A stretch of 64,000 nucleotides of DNA from DASWNP01 sp036399175 (lineage in GTDB: Bacteria; Acidobacteriota; Blastocatellia; Pyrinomonadales; Pyrinomonadaceae): NCBI GenBank assembly GCA_036399175.1, contig DASWNP010000057.1:11498-75497 (forward strand). The letters are read 5' to 3'. Of the stretch, positions 24,647 to 33,087 are shown in pieces (position 1 is the stretch's first letter; each line of letters starts with the position of its first letter). Both the position numbers and the translations under genes were made by a program. A model generated the notes under the pieces. That model saw only the letters and a list, made by a program, of their open reading frames with translations, was not told where the DNA came from and made no database searches.

Positions 24647-24901
24647 AAATTTTGTGCTCGCGTGTAAATCTATTTATACGGCTAACGGAAGCGCGCCGCA
24701 ACCGTCGCCGCGCACGGTCGAAGGTAGCTGGCTTGAGCGTCGAAAAAATTTCCGCGTGCGAAGATGAAAGTGTGGTTCTCAGGCGTGAAAGTTATGCTAT
24801 CCTCCGCCGCAAAGCAGCCACGCTTTTTGCAACACGAACTCGACGCTTTGGAACAACTACAACATAAACTGTTTCGACTTCTCACAAAGGAGAACAAGGC
24901 G
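24647..24901. other. Divergent intergenic region
   Basis: About 255 bases between DUF2721 (-) and the Gly-rich gene (+). It should hold both promoters. It contains an upstream in-frame ATG (24764) that I do not consider the start of the Gly-rich protein. Confidence 0.35.
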
Positions 24902-26056
24902 ATGTCTGAACGAGACGACGACGAGAGAGACGACGTGACGGGCACGAGAGGCGTAGGCGATTTTTCACCCGGCGACGGCCCCGGCGATGGCGGTGGTTTG
25001 AGAGGCGCGGGCGGCGACGATGAGAGCGCCAACGATGCGGACGCCGGAGCGGGCGGCGGCAGTGGCTCACACGGCGGCGCGGCCATCGGACGCACGACCG
25101 GCATGGGCGCAGGCATGAGCGAAGGCGGCACTCCTTCGGGCAGCACCGGCCAGGACGAGAGCGGCACGAGCGACCTCTTCGCCAGCCCCGGCGATAACGT
25201 CGCGGGCGGAGGCGGCACGTCCGGTGGCGGCGCTGGCGGCGGAGGCGGAACAGGAGGCCGTCAAGGTGGCGCTGGCGGTGGTGGCGGTCGCACTGGCGGC
25301 GGTGGAGGCGCTGGCGGCGGCGGTGGTCGCCGTACGGGCGCGGGTGGCGGCGCTGGTAGCGGCGGCGCGGGCGGTTCAAGCAAGGGCGGCGCGTCCAAAG
25401 GTGGGGCAAGCGGCGGCGCTGGTAGTGGCGGTGGTAGAACCGGCGGCGGCTCGACTAAGGGCGGCGGCGGTGGCGGTGCATCCAGGAAGGGCGGCAGTGG
25501 TGGCGGCTCTAAAGGTGGTGGTAAAGGCGGCGCGACCAAAGGAGGCGGCGGAAAGGGCGGCAATCTCGGCGCGTCGAAAAGCGGCGGGACGAGAGGCGGC
25601 GGAGGCGGCTCGAAGAAGGGCGGCGGCGCGGGCGGTTCAACTAAGGGCGGCGCCGGTGGCGGCGGCTCGACTAAGGGCGGTGGCGGCGTAACACGCGGCG
25701 GCGCGTCCAAGAAGGGCGGCGGCAAAGGCGGCTCGAAGAAGGGCGGCGCTCAATCGAGAGGCGGCCTGATGGGCTTACTCAGCGGAAACGCCAGAAGAAC
25801 AAGCGGCTCGACTAAGGGCGGCGGCTCCAAGAAAGGCGGCGGTGGCGGCTCGAAGAAGGGCGGCGGTGGCGGCGCTGGCAAGCGCGGCTACAGTTGGACA
25901 GGCACCTTCGCCGGCACGGGCGGCTCCGGCGCTTCCTCTAAGAAGGGCGGTGGCTCGAAGAAGGGCGGCGGTAAGGGCGGCGGCTCGAAGAAGGGTGGTG
26001 GCGGCGGCTCGAAGAAGGGCGCTGGCAAGGGCGGCGGCCGCAAAGGAGGCGGTTAA
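24902..26056 (+). CDS. Gly/Lys/Ser-rich low-complexity protein (SKKGG repeats)
   Basis: 384 residues from ATG 24902, chosen because AAGGAG lies 8 bases upstream and composition changes there; a frame open from 24764 adds 46 residues. The first 50 residues are acidic (SERDDDERDD). The rest is almost only Gly with Ser, Lys, Thr and Arg, with many copies of SKKGGG, STKGG and SKGG. One less repetitive island, KRGYSWTGTFAGTGG, lies near 328-345. It is surely disordered and strongly basic, with an acidic head; binding to nucleic acid or polyanions, or a condensate-forming role, is plausible but unproven. A 44-residue ORF starts directly after its stop codon. Confidence 0.7.
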   Translation: MSERDDDERDDVTGTRGVGDFSPGDGPGDGGGLRGAGGDDESANDADAGAGGGSGSHGGAAIGRTTGMGAGMSEGGTPSGSTGQDESGTSDLFASPGDNVAGGGGTSGGGAGGGGGTGGRQGGAGGGGGRTGGGGGAGGGGGRRTGAGGGAGSGGAGGSSKGGASKGGASGGAGSGGGRTGGGSTKGGGGGGASRKGGSGGGSKGGGKGGATKGGGGKGGNLGASKSGGTRGGGGGSKKGGGAGGSTKGGAGGGGSTKGGGGVTRGGASKKGGGKGGSKKGGAQSRGGLMGLLSGNARRTSGSTKGGGSKKGGGGGSKKGGGGGAGKRGYSWTGTFAGTGGSGASSKKGGGSKKGGGKGGGSKKGGGGGSKKGAGKGGGRKGGG

Positions 26057-26191
26057 TTGGGCAGCCAGGCCAATGATCTGACGACGAGAGTCGCCGAGAC
26101 AGCCGGACGTGCCGCCGGTCGAGTTGCCGGAACGGTCGCCAGCGTTATCGAAACTCTCACCGGAGGCGGCAAGAAACGGCGCTCAAGCTGA
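26057..26191 (+). CDS. Small coupled ORF, 44 residues, amphipathic helix with basic tail
   Basis: It starts with TTG immediately after the TAA of the Gly-rich gene. The sequence AAAGGAGG at 26042-26049, inside the last codons of that gene, sits 7 bases before the TTG, an ideal ribosome site. The product has an Ala/Gly/Val helix (TRVAETAGRAAGRVAGTVAS) and ends GGGKKRRSS. No family is recognised. The positioning argues that it is translated in fixed relation to the Gly-rich protein. A heptameric hairpin begins about 20 bases after its stop. Confidence 0.55.
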   Translation: MGSQANDLTTRVAETAGRAAGRVAGTVASVIETLTGGGKKRRSS

Positions 26192-26211
26192 AACCCTCCG
26201 ACTCCACTGAC

Positions 26212-26307
26212 AAGGGCAAAGGGTAAAAGACAAAAGGCGAAGGGGAATGAATCAACCCGGCTTTTCTTTCTCCCTTTGCCTTTTGCCTTTTACCTTTTTC
26301 CCTCTTT
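26212..26307. repeat. Heptameric-repeat hairpin (purine/pyrimidine family)
   Basis: The left arm 26212-26246 uses AAGGGCA, AAGGGTA, AAAGACA, AAAGGCG heptamers; the right arm 26261-26307 is complementary. It lies between the small ORF and the DUF2339 gene, both on the plus strand, where it may end the first transcript. Confidence 0.8.
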
Positions 26308-26324
26308 AGTGCTTCCGAGGTTTT

Positions 26325-28847
26325 ATGTCTGAAGAGGATGCGGGTCGGGATAACGACCGGCGGCTGCAAGAGCGACTCGCGCAGTTGGAAGAACTGCTGC
26401 GCATGCAGACCGTGCGGCTTCACGCCATCGAACAACGTCTCGGCCTCGACTACCGCCCGCCAGACCCGGACACACACGCACGCCCGCACACGGACGACCT
26501 GAGCCCCGCCCTCCCTAACCTGGAGACGCCCGAACAGCATCCTTCTCAAGAAACACCGAACACGGGCGCGCAACCCACGCAGACGCCGCAAGCCCCCGGC
26601 TCAACCTCCATTTCTCCCGACCAAGCAGACACACACGCCGCACCTCGACAGCGCCAGCCAAGCTACCGGAGCGCCCCCTTCGAGGAAGAGCCCGCGCACG
26701 AGCCGCGACGTGCCGACACGTCCGGCGCACGCGGCGACGGCGCGGACGCCAGCGCGCCCCGTGCTCCGCGCCCGTCGCCTCAAAGCGAGAGCGGCGCGGG
26801 CTTTTCAGCCTCCCGTCGCCTCGACCTCGAAACGCGCATCGGCGGCAGTTGGTTTAGCTGGGCAGGCATCATCGCCACTGTCTTCGGCGTCTCCTTCTTT
26901 CTCAAGCTCGCCTTCGAGAATCAGTGGATAGGCGCGACGGCGCGCGTCCTTCTAGGCGCCAGCGCCGGTCTCGCGCTCCTTGTGGCGGGCGACCGTCTCC
27001 GCGTGCGCGGCCTGCGTCAGTACGCCTACGTGCTCTCTGGCGGCGGCGTCCTGATTCTCTACCTCTCGGCCTACGCCGCCTTCGCCTTCTACAACCTCAT
27101 CGGACAAATACCCGCCTTCGTCCTGATGACAGGCGTGACGGCGCTCGCAGTCCTGCTCTCCGTGCGATACGACGCTCTCGCCATCGCCGTGCTCGGCCTC
27201 GTCGGCGGCTTTCTCACTCCCCCGATGCTTTCGACCGGAGAAGACAGAGAGGCCGTGCTCTTCAGCTACGTCGCCCTCCTGGACGCGGGCGTGCTCGCGC
27301 TCGCCTACTTCAAACAGTGGCGCAGCCTCAACCACTTAGCCTTCATCGCCACGTGCCTCACGGCGCTCGGCTGGACGATGCTTCACTACACGAAAGAGAA
27401 GCTTTTCCTCACCCTCTTCTTCCTCACCCTCTTCTTCGTCTTATTCTCGATGCTCGCCGTCGTGCACAACGTCCTTCGGGAGCGACCCGCGCGCTGGCCT
27501 GACATCTCGCTTATCATCGCCAACGCCACCTTCTACTTCGCCATGAGTTACTGGATGCTCGATGAGGCCGGCTACGCCCCCCTGCTCGGCTCTTTCGCGC
27601 TTCTCGTCTCGGCCTTCTACCTTCTGCTCTACTACTTCGCCTACACGCGCCGACGCTCAGACCGGCTGCTCGTCTACAGCCTGCTCGGAGCAGCCATCAC
27701 TTTCTTCACCTCCGCCGTCTCAATCCAGCTCGACCTGCATTGGGTGACGATTGTCTGGGCGACGGAATCCGTCGTGCTGACCTGGGTCGGCCTGCGCTCC
27801 GAGACGAGCGCGCCGCGCCACGCCGCGCTTTTCGTCTTTGTCGTCGCCGTCCTCCACTGGCTGACGAACGACCTCTTCAACTTCGCCTATCGTCCGGGCG
27901 CAAGCTTCACGCCGCTCCTCAACGCCCGCGCCGCCTCCTGCGCCGCGCTGGTCGCCGCCTGCGCCCTGATAGGGCGTCTCTACCGGCAAACGGGCGCGCA
28001 GAAGATTTCAGAAGAAGAGCGAACGCTCTTACTGACTATCTTCGTGCTCGCCGCCAACGTGCTCGCGCTGACGCTTCTGACCTTCGACGTGAACGACTAT
28101 TTCGCCCTGCGTCGCGCCGCGCTCGGCGAGCAGGCCAGATTCGGCGCGGAGGGCATGCGCCTCGACAACACGCGACACTTCGTCCTGACTGCGACATGGA
28201 CGCTCTACGCCACTGTCGCCATCATCGTCGGCATCCTCCGTCGCATCCGTGCGCTCCGAGCGCTCTCGCTCCTGCTGCTCTCGGCCGCCGTCTGCAAGCT
28301 CCTGCTCATCGACCTGAGCTTCTACGCCGAGTCGTGGCACACGCCCTTCTTCAACCAGACCTTCTTCGCCTTCGCGCTCGTCGTCGCGGCGCTCGCCGTC
28401 CTCCTGCGCGCCTACGCGCGCTCGGGCGACAGTATCGACAAGCGCGAGAGCGCGTTCATCCGTCCGGCGCTCGTCGTCGTCGCCAACCTGCTCGCGGTCG
28501 TCGTCCTGAGCGCGGAGGCGAGCGGCTACTTCGAGGCGCGAATCCGTGCGCGCCGTCCTGAGTCGGGCGAGCTGGGCGACCTGCGGCTCGCGCAGCAGCT
28601 CGCGCTCTCCGTCATCTGGACGATATACGGCGGCGCGATGCTCGCCTACGGACACCTGCGCGGCAATCGAATGCTCCGACTCATGGCCTTGTTCCTGCTC
28701 GGCGCAACCATCCTCAAAGTCTTCTTCTTCGACCTCGTCTCGCTCGACAGGGTATATCGCATCGTCTCCTTCATCGTCCTCGGACTCATCCTGCTCGCCG
28801 TCTCTTACCTCTACCAGAAACGCAGGCAGGCCGAGGCCGAAGCGTAA
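26325..28847 (+). CDS. DUF2339 multi-pass membrane protein
   Basis: 840 residues. The N-terminal 45 residues form a coiled coil (RRLQERLAQLEELLRMQ). A Pro/Ala/Thr-rich linker runs to about 160. ETRIGGSWFSWAGIIATVFG then opens more than twenty hydrophobic helices, with FLTPPMLSTG near 305 typical of DUF2339. The function of this family is unknown; a transport or envelope-assembly role has been suggested only by topology. The gene is convergent with the first DUF11 gene and separated from it by a heptameric hairpin. Confidence 0.88.
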   Translation: MSEEDAGRDNDRRLQERLAQLEELLRMQTVRLHAIEQRLGLDYRPPDPDTHARPHTDDLSPALPNLETPEQHPSQETPNTGAQPTQTPQAPGSTSISPDQADTHAAPRQRQPSYRSAPFEEEPAHEPRRADTSGARGDGADASAPRAPRPSPQSESGAGFSASRRLDLETRIGGSWFSWAGIIATVFGVSFFLKLAFENQWIGATARVLLGASAGLALLVAGDRLRVRGLRQYAYVLSGGGVLILYLSAYAAFAFYNLIGQIPAFVLMTGVTALAVLLSVRYDALAIAVLGLVGGFLTPPMLSTGEDREAVLFSYVALLDAGVLALAYFKQWRSLNHLAFIATCLTALGWTMLHYTKEKLFLTLFFLTLFFVLFSMLAVVHNVLRERPARWPDISLIIANATFYFAMSYWMLDEAGYAPLLGSFALLVSAFYLLLYYFAYTRRRSDRLLVYSLLGAAITFFTSAVSIQLDLHWVTIVWATESVVLTWVGLRSETSAPRHAALFVFVVAVLHWLTNDLFNFAYRPGASFTPLLNARAASCAALVAACALIGRLYRQTGAQKISEEERTLLLTIFVLAANVLALTLLTFDVNDYFALRRAALGEQARFGAEGMRLDNTRHFVLTATWTLYATVAIIVGILRRIRALRALSLLLLSAAVCKLLLIDLSFYAESWHTPFFNQTFFAFALVVAALAVLLRAYARSGDSIDKRESAFIRPALVVVANLLAVVVLSAEASGYFEARIRARRPESGELGDLRLAQQLALSVIWTIYGGAMLAYGHLRGNRMLRLMALFLLGATILKVFFFDLVSLDRVYRIVSFIVLGLILLAVSYLYQKRRQAEAEA

Positions 28848-28848
28848 G

Positions 28849-28947
28849 AAAAACAGTCTGGAGTCTGAAGTCTAAAGTCTGGAGTCAGAACAAAAAGCCT
28901 TTGGCTTTGACTCCAGACTCCGAGACTCCAGACTCCAGACTGTTTTT
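28849..28947. repeat. Heptameric-repeat hairpin, AGTCTGG family, between convergent genes
   Basis: The left arm 28849-28899 (AGTCTGG, AGTCTGA, AGTCTAA, AGTCTGG, AGTCAGA) pairs with 28903-28947, with A-run and T-run outer ends. It fills the gap between the stops of the DUF2339 gene (28847) and the DUF11 gene (28946). Its reverse complement matches the hairpin at 17168-17257 through the loop. Confidence 0.9.
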
Positions 28948-30934
28948 AACGGATGCGGACGGTGAAGCTGACGGTGCCGGAGGTGTTGGGGTTGAGGCTG
29001 CCGGAGAAGCGGAAGCGGACGTAGGTAATCTGCGGGTCGTAGGAGCCGGGCGCGCCGGTGGGGGAGTAGATAATCCAGGGGTTGGGCGGGTCGTCGTTGA
29101 GGTCGTTGCGAGTCTGGTTCGAGTATTCGACGATGGGAGCGCCGAGGCCGGTTCCCGCGAGGCTGTAGGTGGCGGAGCCGAGCTTGAACTCCGTGTCGGC
29201 GGGTATCTTGTCGGCGATGACGAGCGCGGAGGCGGGCATCTTTCCGGGGGCGTTGCTGAAGGTGACGGTGTAGGTGATGTCTGTGCCGGGGAGCGGCGTG
29301 CCGTTGGTGGCGGCCGTCTTGACCAGCTCGACGAAGGGCGGCGCGGTGACGGTGACGTTGGTGGTCTGCTCGCCGGGGGTCGAGGGGTCGCCGTCGCTGA
29401 AGTCTGTGTAGCTGATGCCGAGGGTCGCGCCCTTGTAGCTGACGGTGGCCTGATTGGGGATGACGGAGGCATGGGAGGCGCTGGCGGCAACCTGTACCTG
29501 AAACTTCGCGGAGGTGGATTGGCCGGAGGCGAGCGTGCCGCCCGAAGAGGCGTCTGCGCCCGCGCCGAGACGAAAGACGACGCGGTTCTGAGCGGCGTCG
29601 TACTCGGCCTGGTCGTCGCCCGCCGCGTCTGTCTTCGCGCCCGTGTTCGCGCCTGATGAGACCTGTAGGCTGCCGGGGACGAAGGTGGTGTCTGGCGGCA
29701 GAGGGTCTGTCATCTGCATGATGATTGCGCCGTCGGTTCCGGTGTTCGAGACGCTGACGGTGTATTCGAGGATGTCGCCGGGCAAGACCTGTCCGCCGTT
29801 GAGGTCTGTGGCCGATTTGAGGATGTTGTTCTTGACCTGCGGCGCGTAGAGGTCTGTGACGAAGGTGACGACGCCGGGATAATAAAACTCGGCTGTGCCG
29901 GTGGTGGCCGTCCGCAGCGTGATGGTGGCGCTCGTCGCTCCGTTGGGGAGCACTCCGTTGGCGGCCACGTCGTCGATGTCGTAGCCGAGTTGGTTGACGT
30001 AGTTCGGATTCTTGGCGGTGAAGTGAGAGCCGAGGCGCGTGATGGTGCTGTTGAAGAAGTTGGTCGAGGGGTTGAGCGAGTCGGTCAGGGTGGTGGAGTT
30101 GAGCTGCACGCTGTCGCCGGTCGAGCCCCGGTCGCCTTCGTAGGCGATGAAGCCGACGTGCGTGTTGACCGCGCCGCTCGTCGGCGTGAGAAAGCCGGAG
30201 ACGGGAATGGTGACGACCGGGTTAGTGGTGCTGTTGACGGTGGCGAAGCCGTCGAAGACCGTCATGTTGCGTGAGGGCAGCGACGAGTCGCGGTAGACGA
30301 CGACCAGTCCCCAACCGGCCTGCCTATCCTCGCCCGTGCCCGACTGCACGTTGGCGACTGTGTAGGTTCCGCCTCGCGCCGATTGGACGAGCGTCGTCAC
30401 GTCGGCGAAGGCTTGATAGTCGCTGCCGAAATAGGTGCTGATGTCAACCTGCGAAGCGGTGATGGTCTGGTAGCCCGAGGTCGGCGTGGAAAAGCGGACG
30501 AGGTTTCGCTGCGCGGCGTTGGGCGCGGCCTGCGGGCCGCCGCCTCCGCCGCCGACGGTCGTATCTGCGCCCCAGTAGAGGCCAGCCCAGAGGACTGTCG
30601 CACCGGCGGGAAGCGTCAGTGTGGCGCGGCTCGAATTGAAAGTCGTCGTGTCGGTATCGACATCGACGAAGCGCATGCGGAAATCATTGTTGTTGAGAGT
30701 AGTGCCGGTGGCGGCGCGTCCGCCCGGACAGGTGTTGTCGTTCGACTGGCAGGAGATGAGCGTGTTGCCGATGAGAACGATGTCGCCCGTATCGTTCGCC
30801 GTGAAGCGCGAGGCGAAAGAGCGCACGACCTGCGCCTCAGCCCCCTGCGCGGCACACAGGCAGACGAACGCCAGGGCGAGTAAAAAGAGAGTTGGAGTTT
30901 TCCCGAAGCTTGAAGTCACCAGCGTTAGCCTCAA
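28946..30934 (-). CDS. Secreted DUF11-repeat surface protein
   Basis: 662 residues from a TTG at 30934, preferred because AAGGGAGA lies just upstream and the signal peptide then starts normally (RLTLVTSSFGKTPTLFLLAL, cleavage near GAEAQ). An upstream in-frame TTG is at 30970. The N-terminal 340 residues form a beta-rich head (LTLPAGATVLWAGLYWGAD). Two DUF11-type repeats follow (ILEYTVSVSNTGTDGA; DITYTVTFSNAPG). The fold suggests an extracellular adhesive or structural protein. It is the last of five secreted genes on this strand. Confidence 0.8.
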   Translation of the reverse strand: MRLTLVTSSFGKTPTLFLLALAFVCLCAAQGAEAQVVRSFASRFTANDTGDIVLIGNTLISCQSNDNTCPGGRAATGTTLNNNDFRMRFVDVDTDTTTFNSSRATLTLPAGATVLWAGLYWGADTTVGGGGGGPQAAPNAAQRNLVRFSTPTSGYQTITASQVDISTYFGSDYQAFADVTTLVQSARGGTYTVANVQSGTGEDRQAGWGLVVVYRDSSLPSRNMTVFDGFATVNSTTNPVVTIPVSGFLTPTSGAVNTHVGFIAYEGDRGSTGDSVQLNSTTLTDSLNPSTNFFNSTITRLGSHFTAKNPNYVNQLGYDIDDVAANGVLPNGATSATITLRTATTGTAEFYYPGVVTFVTDLYAPQVKNNILKSATDLNGGQVLPGDILEYTVSVSNTGTDGAIIMQMTDPLPPDTTFVPGSLQVSSGANTGAKTDAAGDDQAEYDAAQNRVVFRLGAGADASSGGTLASGQSTSAKFQVQVAASASHASVIPNQATVSYKGATLGISYTDFSDGDPSTPGEQTTNVTVTAPPFVELVKTAATNGTPLPGTDITYTVTFSNAPGKMPASALVIADKIPADTEFKLGSATYSLAGTGLGAPIVEYSNQTRNDLNDDPPNPWIIYSPTGAPGSYDPQITYVRFRFSGSLNPNTSGTVSFTVRIR

Positions 30935-31292
30935 TGCGTATCTCCCTTTCGCTTCCTCTGCGCGCGGCAAAAGCGAGCGGGCGCATCAGGGAAGAATCCG
31001 GGAGATGGGGGAGCCTTGAAGTTACTTGGTGAGGCCGAAGTCGTCCCGGCGAGCACAGAGCCAGGCCGACTGCCGTTTTTCATGAGGCGTGAGGGTCGGA
31101 AGGGCGCGACCGAGTCGCGGCCAATAGCCATGTCGAATATAACATCAGACGAATGATGCGTGAACCGTTATCTTCGACAGCCCGAAGAGCCGGCGCAGCC
31201 GTCGGCTCGAAGTAGTTTTCAAACATCCCGGCGAGTCGAGGATGAGAGAGAACGTGTGCTGGCATCGCCTGCCCTTTCGACGCCCGCATGTT
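30935..31292. other. Intergenic region between two DUF11 genes
   Basis: About 360 bases without a supported ORF. No hairpin of the heptameric class is present. It may carry a promoter for the 28946 gene, but none was identified. Confidence 0.35.
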
Positions 31293-33023
31293 CTAAAGCA
31301 CGCGGACGACGAAGGCGACGCTGCCCGTGTTATTAGGCGAAGTAGGGCTCAGGTTTCCTCCGAAGCTCCAGCGAACGTGCGTCACCGCGCCGTCGTAACC
31401 GGCGAGCGCGCCGCCGCCGCCGCTGACGGGCGTGTAAGTCCAGGTCGTGCCGTTGTCGTTCGAGTAGTTGACGCTGACGGTGAGTCCGGTCGAGCCGAGA
31501 TTGGTCGCGGGAGAGCCGATTTTGAAATGCGTGTTGGCCGGAATCTGGTCGAGGATGACGAAAGTGTTCGCAGGCCAGCCGCCTTCGTTGGTGAAGGCAA
31601 TCGTATAGGCGAGGTCGGAAGATGGGAGGACGACGCCCGAGGGACTGACGGATTTAACGAGCGTCACGTTGGGCGGCGGCGAGACGACGACGCTGGCCGA
31701 GGCCGGAGAGTTGTCGCTCGTATCGCTCGTCGTGTCAATCTGGATGTAGTCGATGAGCGCGACGGCGCTGTTGACGTAAGTTCCGGTGGTCTGGGGCATC
31801 GACAGAGTGTAGTTAAGGTTTCGGGTTTGTCCGGCGGGGACGACGAAGCTTCCGCGCCAGGTGAGAGTTGAGCCCGATTGCGCCGGGTCGGGGATGGGGC
31901 TTGAGTTGAAGGTGGAAGAGCCCGCCTGATAGGTCGGCTGCGCGGGAGTGGTCGGCAGCGTATCGACGAAGTCGGTGACGGTAAAGCTGGAGGTGCCGGT
32001 GTTGGTGAGCTGAAGCGTGAAGGTCGATGTGCCCTGACGAAGAACTTGCGAGGGGTTGGCGAGCTTGGTGAGCGTGAGGGGCGGCGGAAGCGCCGTGACG
32101 GAGATGGTCTTCGTGCCGTAGTCGCTGTTGTAGTGATAGCTGCCGCCGGACACGTCGAGGATGAGAGCGCTGGCGGTGGTGACTCCGGTCGAGAGGATTT
32201 TGACCGTGTAGGTTGAGACGACCGTGCCGCCGACTTTGCCGCCGGTATAGTTGGCCGGCCCGACGCAGCTTCGATAAGTGGGACTCAGCGGGTCGCTGTT
32301 CCAGCCGCAGGCGTCGGCGTAGAACTTGTTGTTGGTTGCGCCCGCCGGTGCGGTGTAAGTCGTCGAGATGGTTTGAACCTGAAAGATGACGTTCGATAAA
32401 TCCAGAAACGCCTCAAGCTGCTCGTAGCCTTGCGTGGCGGTGCTGGCCGTGAGCGTGTAGGTGTAGGTCTGCCCGACGTAGACGGTGGTCGGGCCGGTGA
32501 TGGAGACGACGGTGTTGCGCGCCTGAGAGAGAAGCTGTTCGACGTAGAGCTGGCGCGGCGTGGGCGTGCTGACGGCGGCGGTAGAGTCGGCGCTGGCCGT
32601 GATGTGGTAGCGCCGCGCCGTGCCGTAGGCCAAAGCGGTTCGCGTGACCTTCACGGGGTAATAGAAATCGACGCAGGCTCCGGCGGCCAGAGACCTCGCC
32701 AGAACGGTGTTCGAGCCGTTGAGATTGATGTAAGCGTTGGCGCTATCCCAGGTGAAAGTGCTGACGACGTTTGTGACCTGCGTCGCTCCGGTGTTGCAGA
32801 CGCGTGCGCCGACCTGAAAGGTGTCGGGGCCGTCCGTCACGCGGTTGCTGTCGAGGCCGATGACATCCCACGTCACCGGGGTAATGTTGATGGCGGCGTG
32901 TGCGGACTGCGCTCCGCACACCGTGAAGAGCAGAGCCAGCACCCACATGCTCGCGCGCCTTCCCCTCCCGCCGAAGCGAGCCTTGAGTACCGGCCATCGT
33001 GTGAAGGTCAAGACCAAATCCAT
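31293..33023 (-). CDS. Secreted DUF11-repeat protein
   Basis: 576 residues. A signal peptide (RRASMWVLALLFTVCGAQSAHA) is followed by beta-sandwich domains rich in Thr and Ser. The C-terminal 250 residues hold two DUF11-type units (TFTLQLTNTGTSSFTVTD; DLAYTIAFTNEGGWPANTF). Its end (HVRWSFGGNLSPTSPNNTG) closely parallels the end of the protein at 28946 (YVRFRFSGSLNPNTSGT), so the two are probably paralogues. It lies 64 bases after the giant barrel protein gene and is probably in the same transcript. Confidence 0.8.
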   Translation of the reverse strand: MDLVLTFTRWPVLKARFGGRGRRASMWVLALLFTVCGAQSAHAAINITPVTWDVIGLDSNRVTDGPDTFQVGARVCNTGATQVTNVVSTFTWDSANAYINLNGSNTVLARSLAAGACVDFYYPVKVTRTALAYGTARRYHITASADSTAAVSTPTPRQLYVEQLLSQARNTVVSITGPTTVYVGQTYTYTLTASTATQGYEQLEAFLDLSNVIFQVQTISTTYTAPAGATNNKFYADACGWNSDPLSPTYRSCVGPANYTGGKVGGTVVSTYTVKILSTGVTTASALILDVSGGSYHYNSDYGTKTISVTALPPPLTLTKLANPSQVLRQGTSTFTLQLTNTGTSSFTVTDFVDTLPTTPAQPTYQAGSSTFNSSPIPDPAQSGSTLTWRGSFVVPAGQTRNLNYTLSMPQTTGTYVNSAVALIDYIQIDTTSDTSDNSPASASVVVSPPPNVTLVKSVSPSGVVLPSSDLAYTIAFTNEGGWPANTFVILDQIPANTHFKIGSPATNLGSTGLTVSVNYSNDNGTTWTYTPVSGGGGALAGYDGAVTHVRWSFGGNLSPTSPNNTGSVAFVVRVL

Positions 33024-33087
33024 CTCGGTTCATCTCTCAACTGAGTGTGAGGCTTGAGTAAAACCGCCTTTGAAGCGCTTCGGGCGG

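Noticed and set aside
25261..25725. Pro-rich antisense frame in the Gly-rich gene
   Set aside because: Simply the complement of Gly codons; the plus strand has the ribosome site.
24902..26056. Possible CRISPR or VNTR array in the Gly-rich gene
   Set aside because: Repeats are short, irregular codon repeats in one frame, with no spacers.
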